In this document: positions 23,009 through 34,340 of the stretch, one piece after another
Layout of the letters: each line of letters opens with the position of its first letter
Numbering within the stretch: the first letter of the stretch is position 1
DNA from: Ramlibacter lithotrophicus
Lineage (GTDB): Bacteria > Pseudomonadota > Gammaproteobacteria > Burkholderiales > Burkholderiaceae_C
NCBI RefSeq assembly: GCF_012184415.1
Contig: NZ_VTOX01000003.1
Span: forward strand, 186,001-250,000
Length of the DNA: 64,000 nucleotides
Direction: 5' to 3'
The notes under the pieces: model-generated
What the model was told of the DNA's origin: nothing
The model's input: the letters and a program-made list of their open reading frames with translations, nothing else
Database searches by the model: none
Made by a program: the position numbers and the translations under genes

Positions 23009-24448
23009 ATGACCTATCCGAATACCCAACTGTTCATCGACGGCCAATGGCAGGACGCCGCAGACGGCCGCACGCTGGCTGTCTTCAACCCGGCGACCGG
23101 CAAGGAAATCGGTCGCTGCGCGCATGCCGGCATTGCCGACCTCGATCGCGCGCTGGCGGCGGCGCAGAAGGGCTTCGAGACCTGGCGCGACATGGCCCCG
23201 GCCGAGCGCGCGAAGATCATGCGCAAGGCGGCCGGACTGATCCGCGAACGGGCGAACGAGATCGCGCCGCTGCTGACCCAGGAGCAGGGCAAGCCGCTGG
23301 TCGAGGCGAAAGGCGAGACGCTGGCCGCGGCCGACCTGATCGAGTGGTTCGCCGACGAAGGCCAGCGCGTCTACGGCCGCCTCGTGCCCTCGCGCGGCAA
23401 GCCCGAGATCCGCCAGATGGTGGTGAAGGACCCGGTCGGCCCGGTCGCCGCCTTCACGCCCTGGAACTTTCCCATCAACCAGGTGGTGCGCAAGGTCGGG
23501 CCGGCGCTGGCCGCCGGCTGCTCGATGCTGGTGAAGGCCGCCGAGGAGACGCCCGCCGGCCCCGCCGCCTTCATCAAGGCGTTCGCCGACGCGGGCATCC
23601 CGGCCGGCGTGCTGGGCCTCGTGTACGGCACGCCCGCCGAGATCTCGAACTACCTGATCGCGCACCCGGTGATCCGCAAGGTCACGTTCACCGGCTCCAC
23701 GCCCGTGGGCAAGCAGCTCGCCGGTCTGGCCGGCCAGCACATGAAGCGGGTGACGATGGAGCTGGGCGGCCACGCCCCGGTGATCGTCTGCGAGGACGCC
23801 GACGTCGAGGTCGCCGTGAAGACCGCCGGCGGCGCCAAGTTCCGCAACGCCGGCCAGGTCTGCATCTCGCCCACCCGCTTCCTGGTGCACGAAAGCATCA
23901 AGAACGACTTCGCGCAGGCGCTGGCCAAGTACGCGAAGGGCCTGAAGGTCGGCGACGGACTGGCCGAAGGCACGCAGATGGGTCCGCTGGCCAATCCGCG
24001 CCGGCTCACCGCGATGGCCGAATTCCACCAGGACGCGGTAAGCAAGGGGGCGCAGGTGCTCGCGGGCGGCAAGCGCATGGGCGATGCGGGCAACTTCTGG
24101 GAACCCACCGTGCTGCTGGACGTGCCGCTGGAAGCGAAGATCTCCAACGACGAGCCGTTCGGCCCGGTCGCGAGCATCCGCGGCTTCAGCGACCTCAACG
24201 AGGCGATCCGCGAAGCGAACCGCCTCTCCTACGGCCTGGCCGGCTACGCCTTCACCAGGTCGCTGAAGAACGCGGACCTGCTCAGCCGGCGCGTCGAAGT
24301 CGGCATGCTGTGGATCAACATGCCGGCCATGCCCAGCGCGGAAATGCCTTTCGGCGGCATCAAGGATTCCGGCTACGGCTCCGAAGGCGGCCCCGAGTCG
24401 CTGGAGGCGTACCTCAACGTGCGCTCGGTGGCGATCAACAACGCCTGA
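23009..24448 (+). CDS. NAD(P)-dependent aldehyde dehydrogenase (succinate-semialdehyde dehydrogenase-like)
   Basis: This 479-residue enzyme of the ALDH superfamily has the catalytic Glu251 in ELGGHAP and Cys285 in NAGQVCIS. The nucleotide-binding FTGSTPVGK is at 227-235 and PWNFP at 151-155. The closest general type is the GabD/succinate-semialdehyde dehydrogenase group, which oxidises an aldehyde to an acid in the cytoplasm. The cofactor-binding segment reads VKAAEETP instead of the common KPSE/KPAE, so cofactor preference is unclear. It has its own terminator downstream and is not obviously part of the upstream regulon. Confidence 0.88.
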   Translation: MTYPNTQLFIDGQWQDAADGRTLAVFNPATGKEIGRCAHAGIADLDRALAAAQKGFETWRDMAPAERAKIMRKAAGLIRERANEIAPLLTQEQGKPLVEAKGETLAAADLIEWFADEGQRVYGRLVPSRGKPEIRQMVVKDPVGPVAAFTPWNFPINQVVRKVGPALAAGCSMLVKAAEETPAGPAAFIKAFADAGIPAGVLGLVYGTPAEISNYLIAHPVIRKVTFTGSTPVGKQLAGLAGQHMKRVTMELGGHAPVIVCEDADVEVAVKTAGGAKFRNAGQVCISPTRFLVHESIKNDFAQALAKYAKGLKVGDGLAEGTQMGPLANPRRLTAMAEFHQDAVSKGAQVLAGGKRMGDAGNFWEPTVLLDVPLEAKISNDEPFGPVASIRGFSDLNEAIREANRLSYGLAGYAFTRSLKNADLLSRRVEVGMLWINMPAMPSAEMPFGGIKDSGYGSEGGPESLEAYLNVRSVAINNA

Positions 24449-24467
24449 TCGCCTCGCACCGTCGAAG

Positions 24468-24491
24468 CAAAGGGCCCGCGAGGGCCTTTTG
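24468..24491 (+). terminator. Rho-independent terminator after the aldehyde dehydrogenase
   Basis: An inverted repeat of about ten base pairs (CAAAGGGCCC, GCGA loop, GGGCCTTTTG) lies 20 bases after the aldehyde dehydrogenase stop. The 3' arm ends in a run of four T. The stem is G/C-rich and stable. It is one of the few convincing intrinsic terminators in the window. Confidence 0.8.
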
Positions 24492-24530
24492 CATTCTTGC
24501 GTTGGTGTTCCGGTCGCGCTCGATGACGAA

Positions 24531-24680
24531 GCGCCACAGTGCAACGCTGAGGCCGGTGATCGGGGGTGTCGGGCGCAGCGACCCATTCGCGGTTGCCCGT
24601 CCGGTCGCGCGCGCGGGCCGTGGTGATGCGGTGGTCCATGAGCGCCCGGGTGGTCGACCGCGAGAGGAGCGGAGAACGAC
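24531..24680. repeat. 150-bp direct repeat, copy 1
   Basis: This is the first of two close copies of a 150-base sequence inside the 549-base gap between the aldehyde dehydrogenase and the S9 peptidase. It begins GCGCCACAGTGCAACGCTGA and ends near GGAGAACGAC. It holds a GGTCGACC palindrome but no open frame that looks like a protein, and no recombinase or transposase is near. Its nature is unknown; it may be a small dispersed intergenic element of this genome. Confidence 0.75.
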
Positions 24681-24735
24681 GCTCCCGGTCGCCGGCCGAT
24701 CCAACAGCGGTGGCGCCCGTGTCTCTCTTCGTCGA

Positions 24736-24886
24736 GCGCCACAGTGCAACGCTGAGGCCGGTGATTGGGGATGTCGGGCGCAGCGACCAATTCGCGGTTG
24801 CCCGCCAAGCAGGCGCGCCCGGGCCGTGGTGATGCGATGGTCCGTGAGCGCCCGGGTGGTCGACCGCGAGCGGAGCGGAGAACGAC
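24736..24886. repeat. 150-bp direct repeat, copy 2
   Basis: This second copy lies 205 bases downstream of the first and matches it at roughly nine positions in ten by eye. The 55 bases between the copies are not repeated. The remaining part of the gap, up to the peptidase start at 24998, contains nothing I can identify beyond a GGAG ribosome binding site. The two copies in the same orientation suggest a local duplication or two insertions of one element. Confidence 0.75.
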
Positions 24887-24997
24887 ACCCCCCGGCGGCC
24901 GCCCGATGCCCATCGGAGTGGACGGGCCGATCCTGCTTCCCGAGCGGTGCCGCCGCTCGGCGGGGCCGCATAATCGGCTGCGTTGACGGAGCAGGCC

Positions 24998-26962
24998 ATG
25001 CGAAGTGCGATTGCTTGGTTGGTGCGATGGCGGACCGCCGTGGCGGCGGCGGCCCTGCTGGCGGCGGTCGCGCCGGGCGTTCTGGCGCAGGCCGGGCCGG
25101 CCGCAGCCGTCTTCTTCCAGAACCCGGCATTTGCCGGTGCCAGGTTGTCACCGACCGGCCGCTACGTCGCAGTGGCGATCGGAGCGCCTGGCGGCCGCAC
25201 CAAGCTCCTCGTGGTCACGGTGCGCGACCGGTCGGCGAAGGTGGTCGGCTCCTTTACCGACGCCGACGTCGGCAGCTTCGAATGGGTCAACGACGACCGG
25301 CTCGTGTTCTCGCTGACCGATTGGCAAGTCGGCGTGGGAGATCGCTTCTTCGGCCCCGGCCTGTTCGCCATTTCGCGCGACGGCGGCGACTTCCAGACGC
25401 TGATCGAGCGCGCGCCGGACCAGCCGCGCCACCTGCGCGGGCTGGACCGTCGCTATCGGCTTCATTCGGTCCCACCGGCCCGCGATGGGGACGCGGTCTT
25501 CGTGGCCTTCCGGCGCGAGGACCAGAGCTTGCGGCTGGGCCGGCTGGACACGGTCACGGGCAAGCTCGCGCCGGTCACGGGACCGACCGACGCCATCCAC
25601 TGGATCATCGACGAGCGCGGCGAGCCGCGGGTGGCGGTCAGCCGCGGAGACCGGCGCGTGAAGGTGCGCTACCGCGACCCGGCTGGCGGCGAGTGGCGTG
25701 CCCTGGGCGAAGGGTGGGAACTGCTCGATCCGAATGGCTTCTGGCCGTTGGCGGTCGATGGCTCGACGCTGTTCGTCAGGCGCGGCAGCAGCACCGGCGC
25801 GGCGGCGCTGTCGCGGCTGGATCTCGAGAGCGGGACCGTCGAGCCGCAGCCGCTGCTGTCGCTCAAGGACTACGACTTCGCGGGGACCCTGATCCGCAAC
25901 GGCGGGCGCATCGTCGGCGCGCGTTACACGACCGACGCCCCGGGCACGGCCTGGTTCGACGCTTCCCTGGCCGAGCTGCAGCGCAAGGTCGACGCGCTGC
26001 TGCCGCGGACGGTGAACCTGCTGAGCATCCCCCAGCGGCCCGAGACCGACAGCGTGCTGGTGCATTCATTTTCGGACGTCGACCCCGGGCGCTTCCTGCT
26101 GTACGAGCGCGACAGCGGCCGTCTCACCGAGCTCGGCGCCGTCATGTCCGGAGTGCGTCCTGAGCAGATGGCGCCCGTGGAGATGGTGCGCTATGCCGCC
26201 CGCGACGGCTTGCCCATCCCGGCGTATCTCACGGTGCCGCGCGGGCGCGCCGGGAAGAAGCTGCCGCTGGTCGTGCTGGTGCACGGCGGCCCCAACCTGC
26301 GCGGCATGGCATGGAGCTGGGACCCCGAGGCCCAGTTCCTCGCTTCCCGCGGCTACGCGGTGCTGCAACCCGAGTTCCGCGGCAGCACCGGCTTCGGCTG
26401 GCGGCATTTCAAGGCCGGCTGGAAGCAGTGGGGCAAGGCAATGCAGGACGATCTCGCGGACGGCGTTCGCTGGGCCGTGGCGCAGGGCATTGCCGACCCC
26501 GCCCGCGTCTGCATCGCCGGCGGCAGCTACGGCGGCTACGCGGCGATGATGGGACTGGCGAACGACCCCGACGTGTACCGCTGTGGGCTGAGCTGGGCCG
26601 GCGTGTCCGACCTCGAACTGCTGTACGACGGCATCTGGAGCGACGCCACCGAAGCGGCGCGGCTCTATTCGATGCCGCTGCTGCTGGGACACCCAGAGCA
26701 GGACGCGCAGCAACTGCGCGCCACCTCGCCCGTGCACCAGGCCGCGCGCATCAAGGCGCCGCTCCTGCTCGCCTACGGAGGCGCCGATCGGCGGGTGCCG
26801 CTGGAGCATGGCGCGCGCATGCGCGCGGCGCTCGAGCAGCAGCAGCGCGCGCCCGAGTGGATCACGTACACCGAAGAAGGGCACGGCTGGTCGCTCGTGA
26901 AGAATCGCGTGGACTTCTGGGGCCGGGTCGAGCGGTTCCTGGAACGCCACATCGGCCGTTAG
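24998..26962 (+). CDS. Secreted S9-family prolyl oligopeptidase-like peptidase
   Basis: This 654-residue protein has a signal peptide (hydrophobic run at about residues 16-30 ending VLAQAG). A beta-propeller-like N-terminal part follows (about 35-390), then a C-terminal alpha/beta hydrolase domain. The catalytic triad is Ser510 in GGSYGGY, Asp597 in GGADRRVP and His629 in EEGHGW. Such enzymes cleave short peptides or act as acylaminoacyl peptidases; export places this one in the periplasm or outside. A TTG start five codons upstream is possible, but the ATG with GGAG upstream fits the signal peptide. It stands alone. Confidence 0.88.
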   Translation: MRSAIAWLVRWRTAVAAAALLAAVAPGVLAQAGPAAAVFFQNPAFAGARLSPTGRYVAVAIGAPGGRTKLLVVTVRDRSAKVVGSFTDADVGSFEWVNDDRLVFSLTDWQVGVGDRFFGPGLFAISRDGGDFQTLIERAPDQPRHLRGLDRRYRLHSVPPARDGDAVFVAFRREDQSLRLGRLDTVTGKLAPVTGPTDAIHWIIDERGEPRVAVSRGDRRVKVRYRDPAGGEWRALGEGWELLDPNGFWPLAVDGSTLFVRRGSSTGAAALSRLDLESGTVEPQPLLSLKDYDFAGTLIRNGGRIVGARYTTDAPGTAWFDASLAELQRKVDALLPRTVNLLSIPQRPETDSVLVHSFSDVDPGRFLLYERDSGRLTELGAVMSGVRPEQMAPVEMVRYAARDGLPIPAYLTVPRGRAGKKLPLVVLVHGGPNLRGMAWSWDPEAQFLASRGYAVLQPEFRGSTGFGWRHFKAGWKQWGKAMQDDLADGVRWAVAQGIADPARVCIAGGSYGGYAAMMGLANDPDVYRCGLSWAGVSDLELLYDGIWSDATEAARLYSMPLLLGHPEQDAQQLRATSPVHQAARIKAPLLLAYGGADRRVPLEHGARMRAALEQQQRAPEWITYTEEGHGWSLVKNRVDFWGRVERFLERHIGR

Positions 26963-26993
26963 AACACGGCGCGGCGCTGCCTCGCACCGCTGA

Positions 26994-28346
<1,353 letters not shown>

Positions 28347-28347
28347 G

Positions 28348-29418
28348 ATGCTGACCAAGACCAAGAACGAGGAAGTCGCGGCTCCCGTCGAGGAGCAGGC
28401 GAAGACCGTGCCCATGACGATGATCCAGGCGCTGCGCTCGGCGATGGACGTGATGATGGCGCGCGACGACAACGTCGTCGTGTACGGCCAGGACGTCGGC
28501 TATTTCGGCGGCGTGTTCCGCGTCACCGAAGGGCTGCAGGCCAAATACGGCAAGTCGCGCTGCTTCGACGCGCCGATCTCGGAGGGCGGCATCGTGGGCA
28601 CCGCCGTGGGCATGGGCGCCTACGGCCTGCGGCCGGTCGTCGAGATCCAGTTCGCCGACTACTTCTACCCGGCGTCCGACCAGATCGTGTCCGAGGCGGC
28701 GCGGCTGCGCTATCGCTCGGCCGGCGACTTCACGGCGCCCATCACCATCCGCATGCCTTGCGGCGGCGGCATCTACGGCGGCCAGACGCACAGCCAGAGC
28801 CCGGAGGCCCTGTTCACGCACGTCTGCGGCATCCGCACCGTGATGCCGAGCAATCCCTACGACGCCAAGGGCCTGCTGATCGCCTCGATCGAGAACGACG
28901 ACCCTGTCATCTTCCTGGAGCCCAAGCGCCTGTACAACGGCCCGTTCGACGGCCACCACGACCGGCCGGTCGTGCCGTGGTCGCAACACGCCCTGGGCAA
29001 CGTGCCGGAAGGCCATTACACGGTGCCGCTCGAATCGGCCGCGGTGTTCCGTCCCGGCAAGGACCTCACCGTGCTGACCTACGGCACGATGGTGTGGGTG
29101 AGCGAGTGCGCGGCCCGCGAAACCGGCATCGATGCCGAGATCATCGACCTGCGCTCGATCTGGCCGCTGGACCTGCCCACCATCGTCGAGTCGGTGAAGA
29201 AGACCGGGCGTTGCGTGGTCGTGCACGAAGCGACGAAGACCAGCGGCTTCGGCGCCGAGCTGGTGTCGCTGGTGCAGGAGCATTGCTTCTACCACCTGGA
29301 GGCACCGGTGGAGCGCGTCGCCGGCTGGGACACGCCGTATCCGCATGCGCAGGAATGGGCGTACTTCCCGGGGCCGACGCGCGTCGGCGCGGCCCTCAAG
29401 CGCACGATGGAGGCATGA
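28348..29418 (+). CDS. bkdA2: Branched-chain 2-oxoacid dehydrogenase E1 component, beta subunit
   Basis: This 356-residue protein forms the E1 heterotetramer with the alpha subunit. Typical segments are VYGQDVGYFGGVFRVTEGL (about 48-66), FDAPISEGGIVGTAVGMGAYG and MPCGGGIYGGQTHSQSPEALF, and the C-terminal transketolase domain contains DLRSIWPLD. The first 30 residues are a polar extension not seen in all homologues. I chose the ATG at 28348, one base after the alpha stop, because the longer frame begins inside the alpha gene. It overlaps the E2 gene by four bases. Confidence 0.92.
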   Translation: MLTKTKNEEVAAPVEEQAKTVPMTMIQALRSAMDVMMARDDNVVVYGQDVGYFGGVFRVTEGLQAKYGKSRCFDAPISEGGIVGTAVGMGAYGLRPVVEIQFADYFYPASDQIVSEAARLRYRSAGDFTAPITIRMPCGGGIYGGQTHSQSPEALFTHVCGIRTVMPSNPYDAKGLLIASIENDDPVIFLEPKRLYNGPFDGHHDRPVVPWSQHALGNVPEGHYTVPLESAAVFRPGKDLTVLTYGTMVWVSECAARETGIDAEIIDLRSIWPLDLPTIVESVKKTGRCVVVHEATKTSGFGAELVSLVQEHCFYHLEAPVERVAGWDTPYPHAQEWAYFPGPTRVGAALKRTMEA

Positions 29419-30734
29419 TGGCAACGTACATCATCAAGATGCCCGACATCGGCGAAGGCATCGCCCAGGTGGAACTGGTCGCGTGGCACGTCAAGCCCGG
29501 CGACACGGTGACCGAGGACCAGGTCCTCGCCGACGTGATGACCGACAAGGCGACGGTGGAAATTCCCTCGCCGGTCGCCGGCAAGGTGACGTCGCTCGGC
29601 GGCGAGGTCGGCCAGCAGATCCCGGTCGGCGCGGAACTGATCCGGCTGGAAGTCGAAGGCGCCGGCAACGTCAAGGGCGATGCGCCGGTGACGCCGCACG
29701 CCGCGCAGCAGGCGGCGACGAAGGCGGCGGCTCAACCCCAACCGTCGGCCGCGCAGCCAGCCCCCGCCGCCGAGCGACGCCAGGAGGAGCCTGTGGCGCT
29801 GGCGCGCGAAGCAGCGCCGCCGCGTCGCGCCCCCGAACCCACCCGCGCCCCCGGCGACAAGCCGATCGCCTCCCCGGCGGTGCGCCGCCGCGCCTGGGAA
29901 CTCGGGATCGAACTGCAATACGTGCACGGCAGCGGGCCGGCCGGCCGCATCCGCCAGGAGGACCTCGACGTCTATCTGGCGTCGCGCGGCCAGGTGGCGC
30001 CAACGCGAGCCAGCGCCGCCTATGCGCAGCGCGACGAAGAGGAAGCGATCCCCGTCATCGGCCTGCGCCGCAAGATCGCGCAGAAGATGCAGGAGTCCAA
30101 GCGCCGGATCCCGCACTTCACGTACGTCGAGGAATGCGACGTCACCGAGCTCGAGGCCCTGCGCGTCAAGCTCAACGAGCGCCATGCCGGCCAGCGCGCC
30201 AAGCTCACGCTGCTGCCGTTCATCGCCCGGGCCATCGTGCTCGCGGTGCGCGACTTCCCGCAGATGAACGCGCGCTACGACGACGAAGGCGGCGTGGTGA
30301 CACGATCCGGCGCCGTGCACCTGGGCATCGCGACCCAGACCGAGCCGGGGCTGATGGTGCCGGTGCTGCAGCACGCCGAAACGCACGACCTCTGGTCCTG
30401 CGCCACCGAGATCACGCGCCTGGCCGACGCGGCGCGCAGCGGCAAGGCCTCGCGCGAGCAGCTCGGCGGCTCCACCATCACGATCACCAGCCTGGGCCCG
30501 CTCGGCGGCATCGTGACGACGCCCGTGATCAACCACCCGGAAGTCGCCATCGTCGGCATCAACCGCATCGTCGAACGGCCCGTGATCCGGCAAGGCGCCG
30601 TGGTCGCGCGGCAGATGATGAACCTGTCGTGCTCGTTCGACCACCGGGTGGTCGACGGGCTGCACGCCGCGCAGTTCGTGCAGGCGATCCGGGCGCTGCT
30701 CGAGACGCCGGCGCTGCTCTTCGTCGAACCCTGA
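29418..30734 (+). CDS. bkdB: Dihydrolipoamide acyltransferase, E2 of the branched-chain complex
   Basis: This 438-residue protein has three parts: a lipoyl domain (1-80) with the lipoylated Lys44 in MTDKATVE, a peripheral-subunit-binding domain (about 152-190, SPAVRRRAWELGI), and the catalytic domain ending with SFDHRVVDG (His409, Asp413). The linker between them is rich in Ala, Pro and Gln, as is normal for mobile E2 linkers. It transfers the acyl group from lipoate to CoA. Two ATGs lie in tandem; GGAGG is one base from the first and four from the second, so I chose the second. Confidence 0.92.
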   Translation: MATYIIKMPDIGEGIAQVELVAWHVKPGDTVTEDQVLADVMTDKATVEIPSPVAGKVTSLGGEVGQQIPVGAELIRLEVEGAGNVKGDAPVTPHAAQQAATKAAAQPQPSAAQPAPAAERRQEEPVALAREAAPPRRAPEPTRAPGDKPIASPAVRRRAWELGIELQYVHGSGPAGRIRQEDLDVYLASRGQVAPTRASAAYAQRDEEEAIPVIGLRRKIAQKMQESKRRIPHFTYVEECDVTELEALRVKLNERHAGQRAKLTLLPFIARAIVLAVRDFPQMNARYDDEGGVVTRSGAVHLGIATQTEPGLMVPVLQHAETHDLWSCATEITRLADAARSGKASREQLGGSTITITSLGPLGGIVTTPVINHPEVAIVGINRIVERPVIRQGAVVARQMMNLSCSFDHRVVDGLHAAQFVQAIRALLETPALLFVEP

Positions 30735-30749
30735 GGACGCGCGCACCCG

Positions 30750-32144
<1,395 letters not shown>

Positions 32145-32180
32145 GCTGAGCTCCCCGGGCGAAGGGGTATGATCGCGCTC

Positions 32181-32406
32181 GTTGGTGCTCGCCGCGACCG
32201 CCAGGTCAAGGCAGTTCAACGGGAATCAGGAAGGGTCGCGGCCGCGGATCGCGCCGGCACCCCAACCTGAGCTGCCCCCGCAACGGTAAGCGGACGAGGG
32301 TCGTCGCGGCCCTCCGCTCATGTCGAATCCACTGGGTGTCCGGCGCGTCGCCGCGCCGCACCTGGGAAGGGCACATGGGTCGCATCCGCCAGCCCGGATA
32401 CCGGCC
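32181..32406 (+). promoter_or_regulatory. Cobalamin riboswitch
   Basis: The leader between lpdV and the receptor gene contains the conserved core of an AdoCbl riboswitch in order: GTTGGTGCTC, AACGGGAATCAGG, GAGCTGCCCCCGCAACGGTAAGC, TCCACTGGG, CTGGGAAGGGC and the closing B12 box AGCCCGGATACCGGCC (32391-32406). When bound to adenosylcobalamin it should shut off the operon. A TATGAT hexamer at 32168-32173 is a possible -10 element for the leader transcript, although no good -35 is visible. The riboswitch precedes a cobalamin receptor, uptake and late-synthesis operon, as expected. Confidence 0.95.
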
Positions 32407-32414
32407 AACGAGGT

Positions 32415-32454
32415 GGCGTGCCGCACAGCGCGGCGCGCCGTGCTGTGCGACGCC
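32415..32454 (+). promoter_or_regulatory. Long hairpin downstream of the riboswitch (probable expression platform)
   Basis: Just after the B12 box, GCACAGCGCGG and CCGTGCTGTGC pair around a CGCG loop (32423-32448, one G-T wobble). The outer GGCGT/ACGCC extends the stem. It has no T run, so it is not a classical intrinsic terminator. It may control translation start or Rho access for the receptor gene, which begins at 32496 or at 32469. Confidence 0.6.
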
Positions 32455-32495
32455 GTCGGGGACCGGTGATGCACATCGTCTGCCGGTTTCCTGCA

Positions 32496-34340
32496 ATGTC
32501 GACTCACGCACTGGGCCCCACGGCCCCGGTACGCACGACGGCCGCCCTGACGGCCCTGTCCCTCCTTGCCTTCACCGCCACGGCCCAGACGCCAGCGAGT
32601 CTGGACCCCGTGATCGTCACGGCCAGCCGCAGTCCGCAACCGCTTTCGGCCGTGCTGGCCGAGGTGTCGGTCCTCGATCGCGCGGCCATCGAGCGCGCCG
32701 GCGTCGCCAGCGTGGCGGACCTGCTGGCGCAGCTGCCTGGCATCGAGTTCGCCCGCAACGGCGGACCCGGCACCGCCACCAGCGTGTTCATCCGCGGCGC
32801 CGAGACCCGGCATGCGGCGGTGTACCTCGACGGCGTGCGCATCGACTCGCAATCCACCGGCGGCGCGATGTGGGAGCAGCTTCCCCTGGACCAGATCGAG
32901 CGCATCGAGGTCCTGCGCGGACCCGCGGCAGCCGTGTACGGCTCGGACGCGGTCGGCGGCGTGGTGCAGCTGTTCACCCACCGCGGCAAGGGCCCCGCAA
33001 GACCCACCGCGGCGCTGACGGCGGGAAGCCGGAACACGGCGCAGGCGCGTGCCGGCGTCAGCGGCGCATCCGGCTCGATCGACTATGCCTTGTCGGCCTC
33101 GCAGGGCCGCAGCGACGGCTTCAACGCCCGGATCGCACCCACTGCGAATCCGGACCGCGACGGCTGGCGCCGCGGGGCCTTGCACGCCCGCGTCGGGCTG
33201 GACCCGGCGCCCAGGCACCACCTCGACGCCTCGCTGCTGGCCACCAGCCTGCGTGCGCAGTACGACGGCAGCCGCGCCAGCGACGACGTCTCGCACCACA
33301 GCCTGCGCACCGCGGCGCTGGGCTGGCAGGCCGGTTGGTCCGAGAGCTCTGCCACACGGGTGCAGGCGGGCGAATCACGCAGCACGCAGGAAACTGTGCC
33401 GACTTTCTACCGCACCGAGACGACGCTGCGCAATTTCCTGATCCAGCACGAGCAGCGCATCGGAACGCAGCAGCTGACGGCCGCGCTCGAGCGCCGGGAA
33501 GACCGCCTGGACAACAGCTCCACCGCGTTCGCGCCCACGCTGGTCGGCCGGCGCTCGCAGGATGCGCTGGCGCTGGGCTGGCGCGGCGAGTTCGGCGCAC
33601 GTTCGTTGCAGGCGCATCTGCGGCATGACCGCGACAGCGAGTTCGGCGCGAGGAGCACGGGCAGCCTGGCCTGGGGATGGCGACTGGCGCCGGGCTGGCG
33701 TGCCACTGCGGCGGCGGCCACGTCGTTTCGCGCGCCCACGCTGTACCAGCGCTTCAGCGAGTACGGGGTCGCGACGCTGGTCCCCGAAAGCGGCCGCAAT
33801 GTCGAACTGGGCATCAGGCATGCCGTCAACCGCAGCGAGTGGAGCGCCACGCTCTGGCGCAATACCGTGAACGACCTGCTCGTCTTCGGCCCGGCCGGGC
33901 CCTGCGTTTCCATCCTCGGCTGCTACCAGAACGTGGGACGGGCGCGCATGCAGGGCCTGACACTCGCCGGCCGCACCACCATCGCGTCGCTCACGTTGCG
34001 CGGATCGCTGGACTGGCATGACCCGCGCAACCTGCAGACCGGCAAGCAGCTGGCCCGCCGGGCCCGCCGGCTGGCCACGTTCGGCGCCGACACGATGTGG
34101 GCCGACTGGTCGCTCGGCGTCGAAGCTCGAGCGGCCGGTCCGCGATTCGAGAACGCGGCCAACACGCAGCGCCTCGCAGGCTATGCGCTCGTCAACCTCG
34201 TCGCCAGCCGCCCGTTGCGGCCCGGCCTGCTCATCGAAGGCCGCATCGACAATGTCGGCGACAAGCAGTACGAACTGGCGCGCAGCTACGCCACGGCCGG
34301 ACGCGCCGTCCAGTTGACCATGCGGTGGGCGCTGCCATGA
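32496..34340 (+). CDS. btuB: TonB-dependent cobalamin receptor (BtuB-like)
   Basis: This 614-residue outer-membrane protein has a signal peptide (about 1-29), a TonB-box-like DPVIVTASRSPQ segment at the mature N-terminus, a plug domain (to about 160, with VFIRGAETRHAAVYLDGVRI and IEVLRGPAAAVYGSDAVGGVV), and a beta barrel. The barrel ends in the usual aromatic-rich segment. It imports cobalamin or cobinamide across the outer membrane using TonB. The riboswitch directly upstream supports the B12 substrate. Several ATGs are possible; I chose the one that gives a normal signal peptide. It overlaps the next gene by four bases. Confidence 0.88.
   Translation: MSTHALGPTAPVRTTAALTALSLLAFTATAQTPASLDPVIVTASRSPQPLSAVLAEVSVLDRAAIERAGVASVADLLAQLPGIEFARNGGPGTATSVFIRGAETRHAAVYLDGVRIDSQSTGGAMWEQLPLDQIERIEVLRGPAAAVYGSDAVGGVVQLFTHRGKGPARPTAALTAGSRNTAQARAGVSGASGSIDYALSASQGRSDGFNARIAPTANPDRDGWRRGALHARVGLDPAPRHHLDASLLATSLRAQYDGSRASDDVSHHSLRTAALGWQAGWSESSATRVQAGESRSTQETVPTFYRTETTLRNFLIQHEQRIGTQQLTAALERREDRLDNSSTAFAPTLVGRRSQDALALGWRGEFGARSLQAHLRHDRDSEFGARSTGSLAWGWRLAPGWRATAAAATSFRAPTLYQRFSEYGVATLVPESGRNVELGIRHAVNRSEWSATLWRNTVNDLLVFGPAGPCVSILGCYQNVGRARMQGLTLAGRTTIASLTLRGSLDWHDPRNLQTGKQLARRARRLATFGADTMWADWSLGVEARAAGPRFENAANTQRLAGYALVNLVASRPLRPGLLIEGRIDNVGDKQYELARSYATAGRAVQLTMRWALP

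Noticed and set aside
24531-24886. The two 150-base copies considered as a CRISPR array or an insertion sequence.
   Set aside because: There are only two long copies, no short regularly spaced repeats, no cas gene, no transposase and no terminal inverted repeats.
22295-24913. Minus-strand frame of 872 codons over the aldehyde dehydrogenase and the repeats.
   Set aside because: Antisense composition with no domain pattern, and it covers better-supported genes.
22510-26163. Plus-strand frame of 1217 codons.
   Set aside because: It crosses the thioesterase (antisense), the aldehyde dehydrogenase (other frame), the repeats and the peptidase. It is a chance open frame at high GC.
32415-32454. 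The hairpin after the riboswitch considered as an intrinsic terminator.
   Set aside because: No T run follows the stem, so I list it as an expression platform of unknown mechanism.
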